NCBI RefSeq assembly: GCF_003999975.1
Contig: NZ_RJAC01000010.1
Coordinates: 1-64,000, forward strand
Direction of reading: 5' to 3'
Length of the DNA: 64,000 nt
Source of the DNA: Actinoplanes solisilvae
Lineage (GTDB): Bacteria; Actinomycetota; Actinomycetes; Mycobacteriales; Micromonosporaceae
Shown: positions 60,562 to 64,000 of the stretch, in pieces
Numbering within the stretch: position 1 is the stretch's first letter
Layout: every line of letters begins with the position of its first letter
Notes under the pieces: model-generated
Databases searched by the model: none
What the model saw: the letters and a program-made list of their open reading frames with translations, nothing else
What the model was told of the DNA's origin: nothing
Translations under genes and position numbers: made by a program

Positions 60562-61332
60562 ATGTCCGAGATCAACACCGTCTGGCCCCTGCCGGTACGC
60601 GGCCCGTCCTACGAGCGCGCCGACAGCGCCCTGATCGAGGCGATGGCCCCGGTCAGCTCAGCGACGGCCTGCGCCTACCTGCACCAGATGGGCATCAGCC
60701 GCAGCTTCGTGGCCGGGCCGCGCCCGCTGACCGCCGGCAGCCGCATCGTCGGGCCGAGCGTGACGCTGCAGTTCATGCCGCAGCGCGAGGACGTGGCCAG
60801 CGGCGTCGACCAGGAGTACGTCGAGCGGACCACCGCGCTGTGGGCGGTGCTCGAGACCATCCAGCCCGGCGACGTGCTGGTCGTGCAGGCGTACGGCAGC
60901 CAGTTCACCGGGTGCCTCGGCGACATGCTGGTGCGCTACTTCAAGAAGCGCGGCGGGGCGGGCATCGTCGTGGACGGCCGGATCCGGGACGCGCCGCGGG
61001 TTCGCGAGCTGGGCGTGCCGATCTGGTGCACGGGCACGACCCCGCACTACGCCTCGCAGTCCGAGCTCTTCCCGTGGGCGTACGACGTGCCGGTGGCCGT
61101 GGGGGGAACCCTGTGCCTGCCCGGTGATCTCGTGGTGGCCGACGACGACGGCCCGGTGGTGGTGCCCCGGCGGCGCGCGGCCGAGGTCATCGAACGGTCC
61201 CGCGACCACGAGAGCTGGGAGGTGTTCAGCCGCATGCGCATCGACCAGGGCGCTGTGCTCTCCGACTACTACCCGCTGACCTCGAACAGCCGGGCCGAGT
61301 ACGAGGCCTGGCTGTCAGCGCGACATGGCTGA
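60562..61332 (+). CDS. RraA-like family protein (possible aldolase/decarboxylase of sugar-acid metabolism)
   Basis: A 256-residue protein of the RraA/HMG-aldolase fold: PVSSATACAYLHQMG, GSRIVGPSVTLQF, GDVLVVQAYGS and the core GDMLVRYFKKRGGAGIVVDG. The VDGRIRDA segment carries the Arg and Asp that in metal-dependent 4-hydroxy-4-methyl-2-oxoglutarate aldolases bind substrate and metal. True RraA, an RNase E inhibitor, is less likely in this setting. It lies 3 bp after the 600-residue protein and overlaps the aldo/keto reductase by 8 bp. A late step in breakdown of the imported sugar is inferred. Confidence 0.75.
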   Translation: MSEINTVWPLPVRGPSYERADSALIEAMAPVSSATACAYLHQMGISRSFVAGPRPLTAGSRIVGPSVTLQFMPQREDVASGVDQEYVERTTALWAVLETIQPGDVLVVQAYGSQFTGCLGDMLVRYFKKRGGAGIVVDGRIRDAPRVRELGVPIWCTGTTPHYASQSELFPWAYDVPVAVGGTLCLPGDLVVADDDGPVVVPRRRAAEVIERSRDHESWEVFSRMRIDQGAVLSDYYPLTSNSRAEYEAWLSARHG

Positions 61333-62188
61333 CCTGGTGCTGGGCACGGCCGCGCTCGGTGATCGGCCGGACGCCGGCGAGGGCGTCGCCACCGTGCTGG
61401 CCGCGGCCGAGGCGGGTATCACGAGGGTGGACACCAGCCCCTGGTACGGCCGGGGCGCCGCCGAACGCCGTCTCGGCCAGGCCCTCGGGCAGCTGCCGCC
61501 GGGGACGTTGACGATCTCGACGAAGGTCGGCTACGTCGTGTCGGACGACGACTGGTCGCGTCGCGAGCAGGACTTCAGTGCCGACGCCACGCTGCGTTCG
61601 CTGGAGAGCAGCCTGTCCCGGCTGGGCGTCGCCGAGGTCGACACGGTTCTCATCCACGACCCCGAGGACCACATGCGCGAAGCGCTCGTGGGCGCCTATC
61701 CCGCGCTGCACCGGCTGCGGGCCGAGGGGGTGGTGCGGGCGATCGGCGTCGGCATGAACCAGACGGCCGGGCCCGCGCGGTTCGTGCGCGAGACCGACCT
61801 CGACGTGGTTCTGGTGGCCGGGCGCTACACGCTGCTCGACCGCAGCGCCGGCGACGAGTTGCTGCCGCTGTGCCTCGAACGCGGCGTGGAGGTGCTCGCC
61901 GGGGGCGTGTTCAACACGGGTGTGCTGGCAAACCCCGAGCCGGGCGCGACCTACGACTACGCGCCCGCGCCGGCCGAGATCGTGGCTCGGGCACAGGCGT
62001 TGCAGTTCCTGTGTACGGCCTACGGCGTACCCCTGGCCGCAGCGGCCTTGCGGTTCCCGGCCCGGCATCCGGCGGTCGCGGCCGTGCTGCTCGGCCCGGC
62101 CGGGCGCGCGCAGCTCGCCGAGAACCTGCGCGACTGGGACTACCCGATCCCCGGCGAGCTCTGGGCCGAGCTGGACGCCAGCCGGTAG
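61325..62188 (+). CDS. aldo/keto reductase of the aldose/L-fucose dehydrogenase type
   Basis: A 287-residue aldo/keto reductase. Tetrad residues are D and Y in VDTSPWYGRGAAE, K in ISTKVGY and H in VLIHDPED. The short form and the sequence PWYGRGAAERRLG fit the D-threo-aldose 1-dehydrogenase / L-fucose dehydrogenase / pyridoxal dehydrogenase branch, which oxidises the sugar to its lactone. A lactonase-type amidohydrolase is encoded convergently next door (49-bp overlap), which strengthens an oxidative sugar pathway. It is the last gene of the uptake operon. Confidence 0.8.
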   Translation: MADLVLGTAALGDRPDAGEGVATVLAAAEAGITRVDTSPWYGRGAAERRLGQALGQLPPGTLTISTKVGYVVSDDDWSRREQDFSADATLRSLESSLSRLGVAEVDTVLIHDPEDHMREALVGAYPALHRLRAEGVVRAIGVGMNQTAGPARFVRETDLDVVLVAGRYTLLDRSAGDELLPLCLERGVEVLAGGVFNTGVLANPEPGATYDYAPAPAEIVARAQALQFLCTAYGVPLAAAALRFPARHPAVAAVLLGPAGRAQLAENLRDWDYPIPGELWAELDASR

Positions 62189-62949
62189 ACGCGGCGGGCG
62201 GTGCCGGCCAGCACGTCGAGGTCGGCCACGCCCGCGACCGTCTCGGCCCACGACGCGTACGAGGGCGACACCGGCCAGTCGCCGCCGAACAGGCAGCGGT
62301 CGGCTCCGAAGACGGCGACCGCGTGGGTCAGCCGGTCGTGGATCAGGCCGGGGTCGGCGCCGGTCAGGCCCGAGAGCTTCACGACCACGTTGGGGCGCTC
62401 GGCGAGCCGGGCCAGCCGGTCGGCCCACGGCTGGCGTTCGGCCGGCCCGAAGCGAGGGTTGCCCACGTGGTCGAGCACAAAGGTGACCTCGGGAACGATC
62501 CGCGCCAGTTCGGTGACCTCGGGCAGCTGCGCCGCGTCGATGGTGAGGTCGGCGCTCAGTCCGAGGCCGGCCAGCAGCCGTACGCCGGTCAGATGCTCCT
62601 CGGTGAGCGGCGCCCCCACCCGCGCGCCCTGCAGGTTGTGCCGCACGCCCTTCACGAGCGGACGCGCGGCCAGTTCGCGCAGCACCGGCCCGGCCGCCTC
62701 GCCACGGTCGAGCGGGGCCTGCGCGACGATGCCGGCCAGCACCGGCCACTCGCGGGCCAGGGATTCGACCCACGCCACCTCGTCGAGGGCCCGATCGGCC
62801 CGTACGCCCGCCTCGATGAACACGGCCGCGGTCAGTTGCCGGCCGCCGGTGTCGAGGTCGGCCGGACGGAACGCGCGGTCGAGCCGGCCGGACAGCCACG
62901 GATAGGGCAGCACGGCCGGATCCCACAGGTGCAGGTGCGCGTCGATCAC
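62140..62949 (-). CDS. amidohydrolase of the L-fucono-1,5-lactonase type
   Basis: A 269-residue COG3618-type amidohydrolase: the metal-binding HLHLWDP at the N-terminus, VKGVRHNLQG, VLDHVGNP, VVKLSGLTG and the terminal CLFGGDWPVS with its catalytic aspartate. Relatives hydrolyse sugar lactones such as L-fucono-1,5-lactone, or 2-pyrone-4,6-dicarboxylate. Next to an aldose-dehydrogenase-like enzyme, a lactone made by that enzyme is the natural substrate. It starts at GTG 62949, 4 bp after the LAL regulator on the same strand, and overlaps the operon end by 49 bp. Confidence 0.8.
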   Translation of the reverse strand: MIDAHLHLWDPAVLPYPWLSGRLDRAFRPADLDTGGRQLTAAVFIEAGVRADRALDEVAWVESLAREWPVLAGIVAQAPLDRGEAAGPVLRELAARPLVKGVRHNLQGARVGAPLTEEHLTGVRLLAGLGLSADLTIDAAQLPEVTELARIVPEVTFVLDHVGNPRFGPAERQPWADRLARLAERPNVVVKLSGLTGADPGLIHDRLTHAVAVFGADRCLFGGDWPVSPSYASWAETVAGVADLDVLAGTARRVYRLASSSAQSSPGIG

Positions 62950-62953
62950 CCCC

Positions 62954-64000
62954 TCAGCCTAGGAGTGCGTCCCGCAGGGCGGCCCGCGAGGTGATCCCCA
63001 GCTTCGGGAAGGCGCGGTAGAGGTGGGCGCCGACCGTGCGGTGCGAGAGGTGCAGCCGTTCGCCGATCTGCTTGTTGGTCAGACCGCCCGCGGCCAGTTC
63101 GGCGATGCGGCGTTCCTGGGCCGACAGGGCTTCCGCGCCCTCGGGGTGCGTGTGACCGCGGCCCGCCGCGCGCAGGGCGGTCTCGGTGCGCTCGATCCAC
63201 GGCCGGGCGCCGAGGCGCTGGAAGATCCGCAGGGCGGCGGCCAGCCGGGCCCGGGCGGCGGCGGTCTCACGGTTACGGCGCAGATGTTCCCCGTACGCGA
63301 GCAGGACGCGACCCTGTTCGAACGGCCACCGGTCAGCGCCGGGAACGGCGAGCGCCTTCTCGTACGCCGTGGTGCTCTCGGCGACCATCGCCGCGCAGCC
63401 GGCCACGCACAGGGCCAGGCGCGACGACAGGCGATCGACGCGAGCCTTGATCAGCGCCGTGACGTGGGCCCGCGCGGCGTCGTGGTGGCCCGACCCGATC
63501 GCGCCCTCGACCAGGTCGAGCAGCACCCACAACGCGTGCGGGACGTGCGGTGCGAGGTTCCCGGCCGGCGTGATCGCGCTCGCCTGCGCGTAGGCCTCGG
63601 CGAAGTCGCCGCGGGCGATCGCGGCCAGGGCGTGCACGTGGTGCGCGAACTGCTTGCCGATGCCCGCCCCGCGCCCCGCGAACTCGGCCGTCATGCGCCC
63701 GGTCGTCCGCAGGCCGCTTTCGAGGTCACCGCGGGCGACCGCGACCAGGGCCAGGTGGTAGCCGAGGATCGGGCGGTAGCGCGCGTAGCCGAACCGGTCG
63801 CAGCGGGCCCGCCCGTCGGCCGCCAGCAGGGTCAGCTCGGTCCACTGACCGGTGTGCCAGAGGTCGTTGCCGGTGCTGATCGTCGCGTGGATGGCCAGCG
63901 CCGCCGCGTCGCCGCGCCGGACCCGGGCCAGCGGGTCGAGGATCCGGCCCAGCCGGTCGGTGTAGACGCAGGCGAGCGACGTACGGGTGATCGTGATGGG
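62954..64000 (-). CDS. large ATP-binding LuxR-family (LAL) regulator, 5' part outside the window
   Basis: The C-terminal 348 codons of a LAL regulator; the reading frame continues past the right edge, so the ATPase domain is not seen. Helical repeats are followed by a LuxR helix-turn-helix (LSAQERRIAELAAGGLTNKQ, LSHRTVGAHLYRAFPKLGI). Segments such as TRTSLACVYTDRLGRILDPL and WHTGQWTELTLLAADG match the LAL protein at 20.5-23.3 kb almost position by position, so they are paralogues. The lactonase-like gene follows 4 bp downstream, so this regulator could be co-expressed with it. Confidence 0.85.
   Translation of the reverse strand, partial: PITITRTSLACVYTDRLGRILDPLARVRRGDAAALAIHATISTGNDLWHTGQWTELTLLAADGRARCDRFGYARYRPILGYHLALVAVARGDLESGLRTTGRMTAEFAGRGAGIGKQFAHHVHALAAIARGDFAEAYAQASAITPAGNLAPHVPHALWVLLDLVEGAIGSGHHDAARAHVTALIKARVDRLSSRLALCVAGCAAMVAESTTAYEKALAVPGADRWPFEQGRVLLAYGEHLRRNRETAAARARLAAALRIFQRLGARPWIERTETALRAAGRGHTHPEGAEALSAQERRIAELAAGGLTNKQIGERLHLSHRTVGAHLYRAFPKLGITSRAALRDALLG

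Noticed and set aside
1..64000. CRISPR array, tRNA or rRNA genes, transposases, integrases, attachment sites
   Set aside because: No regularly spaced identical repeats, no TTCGANTC arm in a cloverleaf context, and no recombinase motifs were seen on reading through.

Overview
The window is very GC-rich with strong third-position GC bias, GTG and TTG starts, many overlapping stop/start codons, F420-type, MmyB-type XRE and class F sortase families, and large LuxR ATPases. Together these point to a filamentous actinobacterium, most likely Micromonosporaceae (Actinoplanes-like). The genus is inferred from gene content and style, not from a marker gene. It reads as chromosomal accessory and metabolic DNA: I see no tRNA, rRNA, CRISPR, transposase or phage genes.

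Layout. 0.1-3.4 kb: truncated, frameshifted RHS-repeat gene with an embedded ricin-B lectin. 3.4-6.8 kb: epimerase, LppX-like lipoprotein, aldehyde dehydrogenase (start region apparently frameshifted). 6.9-9.6 kb: furA-katG oxidative-stress operon with a leaderless promoter inside a FurA-type box. 9.6-13.2 kb: FCD-type GntR regulator divergent from a fused FAD/Fe-S 2-hydroxyacid dehydrogenase; the two share a palindrome. 13.2-16.3 kb: membrane PAS/degenerate GGDEF/EAL protein followed by half of another EAL domain. 16.3-25.9 kb: three large LuxR ATPases around a POT-family peptide transporter. 26-37 kb: peptidase E-like protein, Nramp-like carrier lacking the usual metal motifs, small membrane proteins, oxidoreductases, an ATP-dependent DNA ligase and a Vps62-like protein. 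37-40.2 kb: LysR regulator with catB-catA-catC (catechol ortho-cleavage). 40-47.5 kb: aldo/keto reductase, DUF2255, MmyB-regulator remnant, RDD protein with a Tyr/Gly/Gln/Pro-rich tail, DUF808 protein, a 50-aa basic protein, DedA, paired CrcB fluoride channels, Pro-rich membrane protein plus class F sortase. 47.5-52.2 kb: WD40 propeller protein, two NAD(P)-binding proteins, MmyB-type regulator.

The most coherent unit is 52.2-62.9 kb: a secreted parallel beta-helix/CBM enzyme, an FCD GntR regulator, a sugar ABC importer without its own ATPase, a 600-residue protein of unknown family, an RraA-like protein, an aldose-dehydrogenase-like aldo/keto reductase and, convergently, a fuconolactonase-like amidohydrolase. 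Three inverted repeats of the form WATCG-N5-CGATW sit at the starts of the beta-helix gene, the gntR gene and the importer operon, two of them just downstream of recognisable promoters. I read this as one locally controlled regulon for breaking down, importing and oxidising a plant- or algal-type saccharide, possibly one containing a 6-deoxy sugar such as fucose; the substrate is inferred. A fourth LuxR ATPase runs off the right edge.
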